This document shows positions 1 through 8,437 of a DNA stretch of 64,000 bases, piece by piece. The DNA is taken from NCBI RefSeq assembly GCF_000421145.1, contig NZ_ATWH01000001.1, positions 248,001 to 312,000 of the forward strand, read 5' to 3'. The notes below the pieces were generated by a model. That model saw only the letters and a list, made by a program, of their open reading frames with translations, made no database searches and was not told the origin of the DNA. This DNA comes from Glaciibacter superstes DSM 21135 (lineage in GTDB: Bacteria; Actinomycetota; Actinomycetes; Actinomycetales; Microbacteriaceae). Position 1 is the first letter of the stretch. Every line of letters begins with the position of its first letter. The position numbers and the translations under genes are program-made.

Positions 1-678
1 GTTGCCGAGGAACTCCTTCCACGCCGCGGTGAACGGGGTGTGGATGACGAATTCTTCGGTCTCTGTGTCGTAGGTCGCCGTCGTGCCGATGCTGGCGACA
101 TCCGACCCGTGGCCGATCTCGGTCATCGCGAACGCCCCAGGCGTCTTCAGGCTCATGATGTCTGGCAGCCAGGCTTTGTGGTGATTCTCGGTGCCGAGGT
201 GAAGCACGGCTGCGCCGAACAGGCCCCACTGCACTCCGCCCTTGATCTGCAGGCTGGGGTCGGCGATCACCAGTTCTTCGAACCCGGCGATGTTGCCGCC
301 GTGGTCGTCTGCTCCACCGAGCTCCTTCGGGAAGGCGCGGTGCACATGGCCGTTGTCGGCAAGCGTCTGGAGCTGCGTGAACACGCGAGCGCGGTGGTCT
401 TCCATCGACAGGCCGTCGATGCGCTGCATGTCCGGCCGCGCGCTGACTTCACGCGCCGCGATACGGATGTCTGCCCAGGTTCCGAGGAGTTGGCGGCCGA
501 GCGATGGCAGATCGACGCGGGGAGCCGTCGGGTCGCCGGCGATCTTGATCGGGCCGGTGTCGACGCTCGGGTCGAGCGAGGTGGAACTGCCACCGGCCGT
601 GCTCGGGCTGGGCGTCGTTGCCGGCGTCTTGCTTGCCGGCGTCTTCTTCGATCCGGAGCGCTGGGCGGTGTCAACCAT
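1..678 (-). CDS. Acyl-CoA oxidase/dehydrogenase family protein, N-terminal part (cut by window edge)
   Basis: The reading frame is open from an ATG at 678 to the left edge, so only about 226 N-terminal residues are visible. The first ~45 residues are a Ser/Thr/Pro/Lys-rich low-complexity extension. Then follow an acyl-CoA oxidase-like N-terminal helical domain (RVFTQLQTLADNGHVHRAFP, then ELGG) and the start of the middle domain with the FAMTEIGHGSDV stretch, the FAD/substrate-contact motif of acyl-CoA oxidases and dehydrogenases. Family knowledge: these flavoenzymes catalyse the first step of fatty acyl-CoA beta-oxidation, oxidases passing electrons to O2. The catalytic Glu and the C-terminal domain lie outside the window, so oxidase versus dehydrogenase is not settled. 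The TEIGHGSD form favours oxidase. Confidence 0.85.
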   Translation of the reverse strand, partial: MVDTAQRSGSKKTPASKTPATTPSPSTAGGSSTSLDPSVDTGPIKIAGDPTAPRVDLPSLGRQLLGTWADIRIAAREVSARPDMQRIDGLSMEDHRARVFTQLQTLADNGHVHRAFPKELGGADDHGGNIAGFEELVIADPSLQIKGGVQWGLFGAAVLHLGTENHHKAWLPDIMSLKTPGAFAMTEIGHGSDVASIGTTATYDTETEEFVIHTPFTAAWKEFLGN

Positions 679-1039
679 CGTCGGTCCTCTTCTGTCGCGC
701 GAATACGGGGGTCTGCCTCCACGCTAGGGGCGGACGCTCAGGTGTGGAAATAGTGCGTGAACCGGCTACAAAGGAGCATGCCGGGTCCGCATCCGTTCTG
801 TAGGTTTCCACAGGCGGAGCTAGTTCCGGCATGCTGTCGTCGACAAATCCCGCCGCTTCATCCGAATTCGACGGAGATCATGCCCGAAAGGGACTGATTT
901 CGAGCGGATGAGGGGCAACACTCGGGAATGTCCGTCGATATCGGAAGGCACGAGATAGGGCGCGAGGCTGAGGGGCGCGAGTTTGAGGGGCGAGTTTGAG
1001 GGGCGCGGTACGGTCGACGCGGCGCGGTAGTCTCGCGGG
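679..1039. other. Intergenic region with a short degenerate tandem repeat
   Basis: This 361-base gap holds no convincing gene. It must carry the divergent promoters of the acyl-CoA oxidase and the DUF1697 gene. Between 962 and 1003 a 13-15 base unit ending in gagtttgagggg is repeated about three times, the first copy diverged (gaggctgagggg). Small reading frames here have no ribosome site and no recognisable product. Confidence 0.5.
1028..1033 (+). promoter_or_regulatory. Candidate -10 box (TAGTCT) for a leaderless DUF1697 transcript
   Basis: TAGTCT matches the actinobacterial TAnnnT -10 pattern and ends 6 bases before the ATG at 1040. There is no Shine-Dalgarno sequence in between, so transcription would start at or next to the start codon. 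The same geometry occurs before purD. Confidence 0.45.
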
Positions 1040-1570
1040 ATGACTCGGTATGCGGCGTTGTTGCGAGGCGTGAATGTCGGCGGCATCAATCTGAAGATGG
1101 CCGACGTGAAGACGGTATTCGAGAACGCCGGCCTCGAGAACGTGAAAACGGTGCTCGCCAGCGGCAACGTGCTCTTCGATTCGGATGCCGCGGCATCCGT
1201 TCTGAAGCCAAAGATCGAGGCGGCCATGCGCGACCGGTTCGGCTACGAGGCCTGGGTGCACGTGCTGGGCCTCGCGGCCATCGAGAAGATCGTCGACGCC
1301 TTTCCGTTCGACGCCGAGCGCGAGGGCTGGCACCCCTACGTGATCTTCACGCTCGACCCGGTGCTCGCCGCCGAATTGCTCGCTCTGCAGGCTTCCCTCG
1401 GCGAGGCGGAGGAAAGCATCCGTGGCAGCGATGGCGTCATCTATTGGACCGTCGAACGGGGCAACACCCTCGGCAGCGTCTTCGCCAAGCAGACGGCCAA
1501 AGCCCGGCACAAGGCGACCACGACGACACGCAATCTCCGGACCCTGCAGAAGTTGCTGACCTCGCGCTAG
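1040..1570 (+). CDS. DUF1697 domain protein
   Basis: This 176-residue protein begins with MTRYAALLRGVNVGG, the signature start of the DUF1697 family, followed by the NVLFDSD segment also typical of it. The length is normal for the family, whose function is unknown. The ATG has no ribosome-binding site but sits 6 bases after a TAGTCT box, which suggests a leaderless message. The gene converges on recQ and the two stop codons are separated by a 13-base tandem repeat. No catalytic role can be assigned from sequence. Confidence 0.85.
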   Translation: MTRYAALLRGVNVGGINLKMADVKTVFENAGLENVKTVLASGNVLFDSDAAASVLKPKIEAAMRDRFGYEAWVHVLGLAAIEKIVDAFPFDAEREGWHPYVIFTLDPVLAAELLALQASLGEAEESIRGSDGVIYWTVERGNTLGSVFAKQTAKARHKATTTTRNLRTLQKLLTSR

Positions 1571-1574
1571 TCAA

Positions 1575-1626
1575 CGCGCCTATTCGACGCGCCTATTCGA
1601 CGCGCCTATTCGACGCGCCTATTCGA
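1575..1626. repeat. Four perfect tandem copies of a 13-bp unit between convergent genes
   Basis: The unit cgcgcctattcga is repeated four times without a mismatch (52 bp). The first copy begins 5 bases after the DUF1697 stop. The last copy contains the TAG stop codon of recQ (1619-1621 on the minus strand) and its last two codons. Because every copy carries the same cta/TAG, loss or gain of a unit would leave recQ intact. Confidence 0.9.
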
Positions 1627-3664
1627 CCGTCGCCGAGGCGCCGGAGGCCACGACCTCAAGCAACTGCTCCCCGTAGGCCTCGAGCTTCTTGGCGCCGATT
1701 CCGCTGATGCCGTCGAGGGCGGCGACGGATGCCGGACGCGCGAGCGCCACCGCGATCAGGGTCGCATCGCCGAAGATGATGTAAGCCGGCACGCCCTGCT
1801 CGCGCGCCTGGCCAGAACGCCAGGCACGAAGAGCCTCGAACAGTTCCTCCTGCGCCGGACTGAGGTCGGCGACTTTTGCCTTCGCCGCGCTCTTTGACCC
1901 GCCGGACCGCACCGGGCGATCAGGCTCGGTTCGCAGCTGCACGTTCCGTTGGCCGGAGAGCACCTCTGCCGCGGCATCCGTCAGCGTCAGCGTGCCGTAC
2001 TCGCCGTGGGTGGCGAGGAGCCCCTGCGCGAGGAGCTGGCGCACGACGCCGCGCCACTGCTGGTCGCTGAGATCCTGGCCGATGCCCCAGGTGGAAAGCC
2101 GATCGTGGCCATGCTGGGTGGTGCGCGGCGTGACCTTGCCGCGGAGGATGTCGACCAGGTGCCCGGCACCGAACCGCTGGTTGCGCTCGCGCAGCAGGCG
2201 CACGATCGTGGAGAGGAGCTTCTGTGCTGGAACCGTTCCGTCCCAGGCCTCTGGCGGCACGAGGCACGTGTCACAGTTGCCGCACGGCTCGCTGGCCTGG
2301 CCGAAGTAGCGAAGCAGGTTGACCCGGCGGCAGTCGACGGTCTCGCACAGGGCGAGCATGGCATCGAGGTGGGCGGAGAGCTTGCGGCGGTGCGCGAGAT
2401 CGCCTGGCGACTCATCGATCATGCGGCGCTGCTGCACGACGTCTTGAAGTCCGTAGGTCAGCCAAGCCGTCGACGGGAGGCCGTCGCGGCCCGCACGCCC
2501 GGTCTCCTGGTAGTAGCCTTCGACAGATTTCGGCAGGTCGATGTGCGCAACGAAGCGCACGTCTGGTTTGTCGATGCCCATGCCGAACGCGATGGTGGCG
2601 ACGATGATCACGCCCTCCTCGCGCAGGAACCTGGCCTGGGTGCGCGCCCGCAGACCGGCGTCGAGTCCGGCGTGGTACGGCAGCGCATTGAGCCCGTTCG
2701 CCTGCAGGAACTCGGCCGTGGCCTCCACGGTCTTGCGGCTGAGCGCGTAGACGATGCCGGCGTCATCCGGATGCTCTGCACGGATGAAGGAGAGCAGCTG
2801 CTTGCGCGGCTCCGCCTTGCCGACGATGCGGTACTGGATGTTCGGCCGGTCGAAGCTCGCGACGAAGTGCTTCGCCTCCCCCAGCTGCAGCCGGGTGGTC
2901 AGTTCCTTGTGCGTGGCATCCGTCGCCGTGGCGGTGAGCGCGATGCGCGGAACGTCTGGCCAACGGTCTGCAAGCTCGGAGAGAGCCAGGTAATCGGGGC
3001 GGAAGTCATGGCCCCACTGCGACACGCAGTGCGCCTCGTCGATGGCGAAGAGGGCGATGGTGCCACGTTCGAGGAAGCGCTTGGTGGCCTCGGAGGAGAG
3101 CCGCTCCGGCGCGACGTAGAGGAGGTCGAGGTCGCCGGAGAGGTAGTCGCGTTCCACTTGGGCTCGGGTGGCGGCGTCTTGCGTGGAGTTGAGGAAGGCA
3201 GCGCGCACGCCGACCGCCGTGAGGGCGTCGACCTGGTCTTGCATCAGGGCGATCAGCGGCGAGATGACGACGCCGGTTCCCTCGCGCACGAGGGACGGGA
3301 TCTGGTAACACAGACTCTTGCCGCCGCCGGTCGGCATGAGCACAACGGCGTCTCCGCCACCGACGAGTTGGTCGATGATCTCGGCCTGCTCGCCACGGAA
3401 GGATTCGTAGCCGAAGACTGTGTGGAGTGCCTCGGCCGGGGCGGCGAACTTCGCGGTTGCCCGCCGGGGAGTTGCGGTCGGAGGGTGGGGCTGGGTGGTG
3501 GCCGAGGTGCGGACCGGGGTGCCTGCTGGTGGCCGCGCGGTTGTGCCAGTGCCAGAGTGGTGGTCGTAGTCGGGCGGCGGCGGGGCGTCGAACTCGGCTG
3601 CGTCCAAATCTTCTGGTGGCACGAGTTCGTCTGGGTCCCACGGCATTTCGGCGTTCCAACTCAC
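1619..3664 (-). CDS. recQ: ATP-dependent DNA helicase RecQ
   Basis: This is a 681-residue superfamily 2 DNA helicase that unwinds DNA 3' to 5' in recombinational repair. Visible parts: a Pro/Thr-rich acidic N-terminal extension (residues 1-70), Walker A MPTGGGKS near 110-117, the DEAH box within AIDEAHCVSQWGHDFRPDY near 210, motif III ALTATAT, motif VI with GRAGRDG, the zinc-binding RQC cysteines CRRVNLLRYFG...CGNCDTC, and a C-terminal HRDC domain ending in the DGISGIGAKKLEAYG segment. Length is in the normal range for RecQ. The start at 3664 gives the full extension, and a slightly later start cannot be excluded. The stop codon lies inside the 13-bp tandem repeat. Confidence 0.95.
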   Translation of the reverse strand: MSWNAEMPWDPDELVPPEDLDAAEFDAPPPPDYDHHSGTGTTARPPAGTPVRTSATTQPHPPTATPRRATAKFAAPAEALHTVFGYESFRGEQAEIIDQLVGGGDAVVLMPTGGGKSLCYQIPSLVREGTGVVISPLIALMQDQVDALTAVGVRAAFLNSTQDAATRAQVERDYLSGDLDLLYVAPERLSSEATKRFLERGTIALFAIDEAHCVSQWGHDFRPDYLALSELADRWPDVPRIALTATATDATHKELTTRLQLGEAKHFVASFDRPNIQYRIVGKAEPRKQLLSFIRAEHPDDAGIVYALSRKTVEATAEFLQANGLNALPYHAGLDAGLRARTQARFLREEGVIIVATIAFGMGIDKPDVRFVAHIDLPKSVEGYYQETGRAGRDGLPSTAWLTYGLQDVVQQRRMIDESPGDLAHRRKLSAHLDAMLALCETVDCRRVNLLRYFGQASEPCGNCDTCLVPPEAWDGTVPAQKLLSTIVRLLRERNQRFGAGHLVDILRGKVTPRTTQHGHDRLSTWGIGQDLSDQQWRGVVRQLLAQGLLATHGEYGTLTLTDAAAEVLSGQRNVQLRTEPDRPVRSGGSKSAAKAKVADLSPAQEELFEALRAWRSGQAREQGVPAYIIFGDATLIAVALARPASVAALDGISGIGAKKLEAYGEQLLEVVASGASATVE

Positions 3665-3768
3665 CGGGCAAGCCTACCCGCGGCCGCCGACGGTGACTCC
3701 CCGTGCAGCACGCCGCTCGCCCGCTGCATGACGTTCCCCCCGCGAGCATCGCGAGGCATTCCGTGGTG

Positions 3769-3836
3769 CGCGCCAGTAACGCGCGAATGCACCATGCGCG
3801 CGTGGCGCATTCGCGCGTAATTGGCGCGTCGCCAAT
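3769..3836. terminator. Large imperfect palindrome plus small hairpin between copC and recQ
   Basis: Arms 3769-3790 and 3807-3828 are reverse complements over 22 bases with two mismatches. The 16-base loop is itself nearly palindromic. Overlapping the right arm is a second perfect hairpin, attggcg/cgccaat (3820-3826 and 3830-3836, 3-base loop). It sits downstream of the copC stop and upstream of recQ on the same strand. The simplest reading is a terminator of the copper operon, but there is no T-run. A REP-like element or a cruciform is an alternative. Confidence 0.6.
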
Positions 3837-3895
3837 GAAGGACAGGCCACGCAACGAGAATCCGTGGCTCGATTCGGGCACTCGGCTACCCCGGG

Positions 3896-4648
3896 CTACT
3901 CGCGCGGAGGGGCACCCGAGGCAGGCGGGCCAGCAGGGGGCGTCGGGCGCTTGCGCAACACCACCAGCAGGGTACCGAGCACCGCGAGCACCACAGCGCC
4001 GAGTGCAATGCCGATCCAGACGACGTCGGCCAGCGCAGCACCGGTGGGAGCGGATGCGTCGTCACCGGCAGCATCCGTCGCCTGATCGCCGGCCTGCCCG
4101 TCGCCGGCCTGCCTGTCGCCTGCCTGCCCCGCCGAATCGTCACCGGCAGAGTCCTGCCCAGTACCGCCGCAGTCCGGCGGGGTCGTCGCCCCCTCCGCCT
4201 GCTCCTGCGCGGCGTCTGGCTGCCAGGTGAACGTGTACTCGTCAGACACCGGATGACCATCCGTCGAGACAACCTGCCAGACCACCGTGTAGACGCCCGC
4301 TTCGCCGAGTTGCGCCTCGGTTTCGACCGTCGGGCCGAAAACGCTCGCGCAGCCGTCGCCGTAGTAGAGCGGCTCCGGAGCACCCTCCGGCCCACGCACC
4401 TGGATGGCGCTGCCCGAGCCTGCGCCGTCGAGATCCAGCAGGTTGTCGTTCGTCGTCACCGAGAAGGTCGCCGGCTGCACGGTGACGACGGAGTCGGCCT
4501 CAGGCGAGGTGGAGACGACGTAGTTGTGCGCCGACGCCGGGGCTGCGGAGAGCCCAAGCGCGGCGACAATCACGATCGCCCCGAACGCGGCCAGGCCGAA
4601 ACTGGCGCCCAGGTTCTGGTGCGGAGTTCGAGAGGTTATGCGTCGCAT
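3896..4648 (-). CDS. CopC-domain copper-binding membrane protein
   Basis: This 250-residue protein has a signal peptide ending ASA around residue 40, so the mature chain begins with His (HNYVVSTSPE). That is the arrangement of the CopC copper site, in which the N-terminal amine and His bind Cu(II). The second conserved segment STDGHPVSDEY near 125-135 supplies the other ligands. After the CopC beta-sandwich come a Gly/Asp/Gln/Ala-rich linker with short GDxQAGD repeats (about 170-205), one membrane helix (about 212-234) and a Pro-rich tail. It starts 9 bases after the stop of the YcnI gene and closes a three-gene copper operon. Role: periplasm-side copper binding or delivery; the exact partner is unknown. 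Confidence 0.85.
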   Translation of the reverse strand: MRRITSRTPHQNLGASFGLAAFGAIVIVAALGLSAAPASAHNYVVSTSPEADSVVTVQPATFSVTTNDNLLDLDGAGSGSAIQVRGPEGAPEPLYYGDGCASVFGPTVETEAQLGEAGVYTVVWQVVSTDGHPVSDEYTFTWQPDAAQEQAEGATTPPDCGGTGQDSAGDDSAGQAGDRQAGDGQAGDQATDAAGDDASAPTGAALADVVWIGIALGAVVLAVLGTLLVVLRKRPTPPAGPPASGAPPRE

Positions 4649-4657
4649 GGCGGCAGC

Positions 4658-5374
4658 CTACGCGCTCGTCTTGCGGCGCGCGGTGACCGCGAGCACAATG
4701 CCGACAGCCCCGACCACCAGGCCGCCGATTCCGAGAACGCGGGCGAGAACGTCACCGGATGCGGCATCCGTTTCGGCCGCATTCTCCGCCACGGTCTCTC
4801 CGGAGTCTGCGCTCGCGTCGTGACCGTGTGCGTCATCGGTCGCCTCCGTCACAGTGATGACAGGCGCGGGGCTCTCCGGCTCTTCCGCGCCCTCTTCGGC
4901 GATCTCGTTCCAGTTCGTCTCGCCGACTTCGCAGGACTGCAGCACCGGGAAGGCAAGTGTCTCGCCGGCGGCGTCCGCCGGCAGCTGGAGGCTGAGCTCA
5001 ACAGTGTCGCGGAACCCGTCGGCGAGAGGCGTCTTGGCGGTGTAGACGATCTGGCCGACGCGGGTGGTGATCTCGTTTCCGTGGGAATCCTTCAGCGGTT
5101 CGTCGAGGTCGACGTCAACCTTCGAGACGTCCCAGTTCGGGTTCACGGTGGGAGTGACGCTGGCGATCGACTCCGGGATGTCGATGGTCAGCGCGGTGGT
5201 GGCCGCGCCTTCACAGCCGTGGCCGAGTGAGAACGTGAGCACGGTGTACGAGCCAGCGGCCGTGGATGATGGCCCGACGCTCACGTGGGCGCTGGCCGAC
5301 AGCGGGGCGGAAATGGCGAGCAGGGCGCCGGCCGCGATGGCGGATGCGGCGAGTGTGGTCTTTTGGAATTTCAT
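4658..5374 (-). CDS. YcnI-family copper-binding membrane protein (DUF1775)
   Basis: The ATG at 5374 is preceded by AAGGAC. It gives a 238-residue protein with a clean signal peptide (MKFQKTTLAASAIAAG... LSASA) and His as first mature residue (HVSVGPSS). The longer open frame upstream has no signal peptide and is rejected. YcnI-type domains bind Cu(II) through this N-terminal His, with a conserved Trp nearby (NPNWDVSKV). The domain spans about 30-175. An acidic linker and one membrane helix (about 208-228) followed by RRK anchor it. YcnI genes commonly accompany CopC/CopD-like genes, as here. It lies between a His-containing membrane protein and CopC in one transcription unit. Confidence 0.9.
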   Translation of the reverse strand: MKFQKTTLAASAIAAGALLAISAPLSASAHVSVGPSSTAAGSYTVLTFSLGHGCEGAATTALTIDIPESIASVTPTVNPNWDVSKVDVDLDEPLKDSHGNEITTRVGQIVYTAKTPLADGFRDTVELSLQLPADAAGETLAFPVLQSCEVGETNWNEIAEEGAEEPESPAPVITVTEATDDAHGHDASADSGETVAENAAETDAASGDVLARVLGIGGLVVGAVGIVLAVTARRKTSA

Positions 5375-5493
5375 GGTTTGTCCTTCAACGTGTGGGTGCA
5401 CCGAGCGCCGTGTCTCGTGCGCCGGCAGGACGACGCCTGCGAGGTGATTCGGTGCGGTGGGGAAAATGGTCTGGTGAAGCCGTCGCCGGGAGG

Positions 5494-6159
5494 TCAGGCG
5501 ACAGAAATCACCGGTGGCCCACGGTGCCGCATCGTGGAGAGCAACACCCCGAGATCGCGCGGTTCGAATACACATGCCGTGTTCGGAATACGTTGCATTG
5601 AGGCCGGAGCAATGGCCGTGAGCACCGGCGCAAAAAGTGAACGGATGACCAGGCGCGCGTTGGCGAAGAGACTCCAGAAGGCTGCTTCACCGTGGCGAAG
5701 CGCAACAATCGTGACCGCGGCGGCAACGAGGTGCGCAAGCCACATGCTTGCACCGTGACTGCCCGCGGCGTGCGCGGAAGCGATCGCTCCATCGGCCAGG
5801 GCTCCGTCAACGAGCGTGCCGGTGACGGTCGCGTGCTGGTGCGCGCCCGTCGCGGCCGCATCCGTTGCCGTTGCCGCTGCCGCTGCTGTGCCGGGCTGGA
5901 GAAGGCCGCCTGGCGCGCCCAACGAGAAGAGCCCGTGGAGGATCAGCTGGCTGGTCAGCACCGAGATGATGACGCGCCACAGCGAAAGCGTGCGGCCGGA
6001 CAGGCCGATGCAGACGATTCCGGCGAAGGCGAGCGAAACAATGACGGCAAGTGCGCCAGGGGCTGCGCCACCGCCGAACGTGTGCGAGAGAGCAGCAACA
6101 AAAGTGGAGATTCCGGCGACGACCCAGCCGCGGGCGAAGCGTGCCCAGCGTGTGGTCAT
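5494..6159 (-). CDS. Integral membrane protein of the copper module
   Basis: This 221-residue protein has about five predicted membrane helices (residues ~10-32, 36-56, 62-85, 135-158, 165-185). Between helices 3 and 4 is an Ala/Thr-rich loop containing TGAHQHATVTG and further on HAAGSHG, histidines that could bind metal. The family is not one I can name with certainty; similar proteins sit upstream of ycnI and copC in related actinobacteria. The start has a good ribosome site (GCGAGGAG, 6 bases before ATG). It is the first gene of the copper unit, 119 bases before ycnI, and its leader carries three direct repeats (6188-6236). Confidence 0.7.
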   Translation of the reverse strand: MTTRWARFARGWVVAGISTFVAALSHTFGGGAAPGALAVIVSLAFAGIVCIGLSGRTLSLWRVIISVLTSQLILHGLFSLGAPGGLLQPGTAAAAATATDAAATGAHQHATVTGTLVDGALADGAIASAHAAGSHGASMWLAHLVAAAVTIVALRHGEAAFWSLFANARLVIRSLFAPVLTAIAPASMQRIPNTACVFEPRDLGVLLSTMRHRGPPVISVA

Positions 6160-6187
6160 AGTTTCTCCTCGCAGGTGACGGTTCCAC

Positions 6188-6236
6188 GTTACCGTCTGCT
6201 CAGTCTTACCGCTGCTCAGTCTTACCGCTGCTCAGA
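6188..6236 (-). repeat. Three direct 16-17 bp repeats upstream of the copper operon
   Basis: On the minus strand the unit actgagcagcggtaag occurs three times head to tail (units at 6188-6204, 6205-6220 and 6221-6236 on the plus strand). The outermost 3' copy has one extra base and the 5' copy differs at its last base. The array lies 29-77 bases upstream of the ATG at 6159. Iterated sites like this are typical of regulator binding. No palindrome is evident inside the unit. Confidence 0.7.
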
Positions 6237-6316
6237 TGGGCTCCGTCGTGAACCCTTCGAACATGTCACCAGCCACCGAACGTCGATCTAGTCGCTTTGC
6301 AGGCTCCGGCAGTACT

Positions 6317-6829
6317 TCAGCCCTGAAAGTCCTCTGGATCCACGTTCTCAAGAAACTGCTTGAACTCATCGAGACGCTGCTCGTCTTCCGCTTCGTCTTG
6401 CGTCGCGCCCCGGTCGACCATCGCGGCGGGAATCCCTGCCTCATCGAGAACCTGATCCGCTACGAAGATGGGCGCCGCAAACCGAACGGCGAGAGCGATG
6501 GCATCCGACGGTCGAGCATCGACGGTTCGCGGTCCGAAGGGTGTCGCCAAGGTGACTTCGGCGTAGAAGGTGCCGTCCTCGATGCGCGTCACCTCTATCT
6601 GCTCGACCTGTGCCCCCAGCGTGTCGAGCAGCGTCTTCATGAGGTCGTGCGACAGGGGCCGAGGTGCCTGCCCATCCGAGAGGCCGATGAGAATGGAGGT
6701 CGCCTCCTGCTCGCCGATCCAGATCGGAAGCACTCGCGCCTCGTCCGATTCCTCGGGCAACGGTGTGAGCAGGACGATGTGCTGCTGCAGGGCATCGAGG
6801 GCAACACCGAGAATGCGAACCTGAACCAT
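6317..6829 (-). CDS. Bifunctional nuclease-fold protein (BFN, DUF151)
   Basis: This 170-residue protein is a full match to the BFN/DUF151 family. Diagnostic stretches are VLPIWIGEQEATSI (about 34-47), RPLSHDLMKTLLDTLG (about 56-71) and the DARPSDAIALAVRFAAPIFV block (about 104-123). Plant and archaeal members have reported DNase/RNase activity. The bacterial role is not settled. The C-terminal ~40 residues are acidic and end EFKQFLENVDPEDFQG, a tail common in actinobacterial members. It is transcribed in the same direction as the copper genes, with a 157-base gap, so co-transcription is possible but not shown. Confidence 0.85.
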   Translation of the reverse strand: MVQVRILGVALDALQQHIVLLTPLPEESDEARVLPIWIGEQEATSILIGLSDGQAPRPLSHDLMKTLLDTLGAQVEQIEVTRIEDGTFYAEVTLATPFGPRTVDARPSDAIALAVRFAAPIFVADQVLDEAGIPAAMVDRGATQDEAEDEQRLDEFKQFLENVDPEDFQG

Positions 6830-6974
6830 GACGACTCCCGTCGAAGAATCGGGCGTGACACTCCCATCGTATGCCGGGTCATTTCTGCCAGCGTTAAGTC
6901 AGGATTCCTCGCGTTCGGTTCCCGCCCACTGACCAAGCCGGCACAGGTCTACGCCGCGGGGCGACGGCAGGCGA

Positions 6975-7919
6975 TCAGTCCCCGTACTTCGCGACTAGTT
7001 GCGCACCGATTGTCGCGAGTTCGGCGATCACCGACTCGGGTTCGAGAACCTCAGCGTGAGCACCCCAGCCGGCGATCTGCCTGGCGAGAACGCCGGCCGT
7101 CGACGCGGCGACCCTCACGCGGGTGCGCCCGGAGTCGACCTCATCGTCGATGACAAACTGCCGACCGAACTGTTTGCGCAGCGTCGGCACCCAGGCGGAA
7201 TCGACGACAACCAGCGCCCAGACGCCCGAGCGCTGCTCCTCGATTTCGCCGACCACGCGATCCCAGGCCGTGCCCAGCTCGAAGTCGTGCGGCCGTTCCG
7301 CCGCGTCATCCGTGACCGACACAGCAGTCACCCTGTCGACCCGATAGGTGCGCTGGCCGGCATCCGTTCCCCCGATCAGGTACCAGACATTGTTCTTCTC
7401 TGCCATACCCCACGGGTCGACGAGCCGTTCGGTCGGTTCGCGATTCCACGCCGCGTAGGTCAACCGCACCCGGCGTCGGCGCACGACGGCATCCTGAAGC
7501 AGATCCACCAGACCCGAAGGCTCAGGGTCGCGCGCACCCCAGCGCGTCGGGTCGATCACGACGGCGTCCGCCGCCGCCTCGGCGTCGGCCCTGAAGGTCT
7601 CTGGCAACGCACGCACCAGCTTGCGAAGTGCAGACTTCGCTTCAGGGTTGACGGATGCCGCCGGCCCGATGAGCAGGAACAGAGCGCGAGCCTCGCTCGA
7701 GTTCAGTCCGCTGAGATCGGTTCTGGAGCCGCCGAGCAGCGACCACCCTCCACCACGGCCGGGCCGCGGATACACCGGGATGCCTGCAGACGACAGCGCT
7801 TCCAGATCACGCCGAGCGGTCGCGACGGAGATTTCAAGTTCGGAGGCAAGTTCACCGGCGGTCACGCGACCGCGCGCCTGCATCAGCAGCAGGGTGGCAA
7901 CAAGACGGTCGGCGCGCAT
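6975..7919 (-). CDS. WYL-domain transcriptional regulator
   Basis: This 314-residue protein has an N-terminal winged helix of the DeoR/HTH_11 type (MRADRLVATLLLMQARGRVTA, then the recognition helix in SVATARRDLEAL). After it come the PRPGRGGGWSL wing and a WYL domain (NREPTERLVDPWGMAEKNNVWYLIG) with a C-terminal WCX-like extension. WYL domains sense small ligands or nucleic acids. I chose the ATG at 7919 rather than the GTG at 7937. The later start begins at the conserved RADRL and follows AATACT by 6 bases, the leaderless pattern seen elsewhere here. It is divergent from the VOC gene, about 107 bases away, which it may control together with the following ydeI-like gene. Confidence 0.85.
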   Translation of the reverse strand: MRADRLVATLLLMQARGRVTAGELASELEISVATARRDLEALSSAGIPVYPRPGRGGGWSLLGGSRTDLSGLNSSEARALFLLIGPAASVNPEAKSALRKLVRALPETFRADAEAAADAVVIDPTRWGARDPEPSGLVDLLQDAVVRRRRVRLTYAAWNREPTERLVDPWGMAEKNNVWYLIGGTDAGQRTYRVDRVTAVSVTDDAAERPHDFELGTAWDRVVGEIEEQRSGVWALVVVDSAWVPTLRKQFGRQFVIDDEVDSGRTRVRVAASTAGVLARQIAGWGAHAEVLEPESVIAELATIGAQLVAKYGD

Positions 7920-8026
7920 ATTTCCAGTATTCCCCACAAAGTAGTCACTGGATGAGCACTTTAGAGGAGCAGTATGGATTTATCACCAACAAACACTCGA
8001 GACGAACACCCATCGAAAGGCACATC

Positions 8027-8437
8027 ATGTTGCGAGGACTCACCACCATCAACTACTTCGCCGACGACGTCGAGGCCGCCACGAAGTGGTACTCCGACCT
8101 CCTCGAGACGGCGCCATACTTCGTGCGACCGGAGGTCGGACCGCCGGCGTACGTCGAGTTTCGGATCGGCGACTACCAACACGAACTCGGCCTCATCGAC
8201 AGCCGGTATGCGCCAACACCGGCGACGGATGCTGCGGGCGGAGTGGTCGCATACTGGGCCGTCGACGATGTCACGGCGGCATTCGCGAGGCTCATCTCAC
8301 TCGGCGCCACAGAGCACGAGGCGGTGACCGAACGCGGACCCGGCTTCGTCACCGCATCCGTCATCGACCCGTTCGGCAACATACTGGGCGTCATGTACAA
8401 CGCGCATTACCTGGAGGTGTTGGGCAATGCCAGCTGA
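8027..8437 (+). CDS. VOC-family (glyoxalase/dioxygenase fold) protein
   Basis: This 136-residue, single VOC-module-pair protein starts MLRGLTTINYFADDVEAATKWYSDLL, the typical beta-alpha-beta opening of glyoxalase-superfamily proteins. It ends with DPFGNILGVMYN, the usual VOC closing motif. The ATG at 8027 has GAAAGG 6 bases upstream, whereas the earlier start at 7952 adds residues without homology. It overlaps the next gene by 11 bases, so the two are probably co-translated. The substrate is unknown. Members include antibiotic-binding and isomerase proteins. Confidence 0.8.
   Translation: MLRGLTTINYFADDVEAATKWYSDLLETAPYFVRPEVGPPAYVEFRIGDYQHELGLIDSRYAPTPATDAAGGVVAYWAVDDVTAAFARLISLGATEHEAVTERGPGFVTASVIDPFGNILGVMYNAHYLEVLGNAS

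Noticed and set aside
1949..3820. 623-residue plus-strand open frame opposite recQ
   Set aside because: Pure antisense shadow of recQ caused by high GC at third positions; no homology, no start signals.
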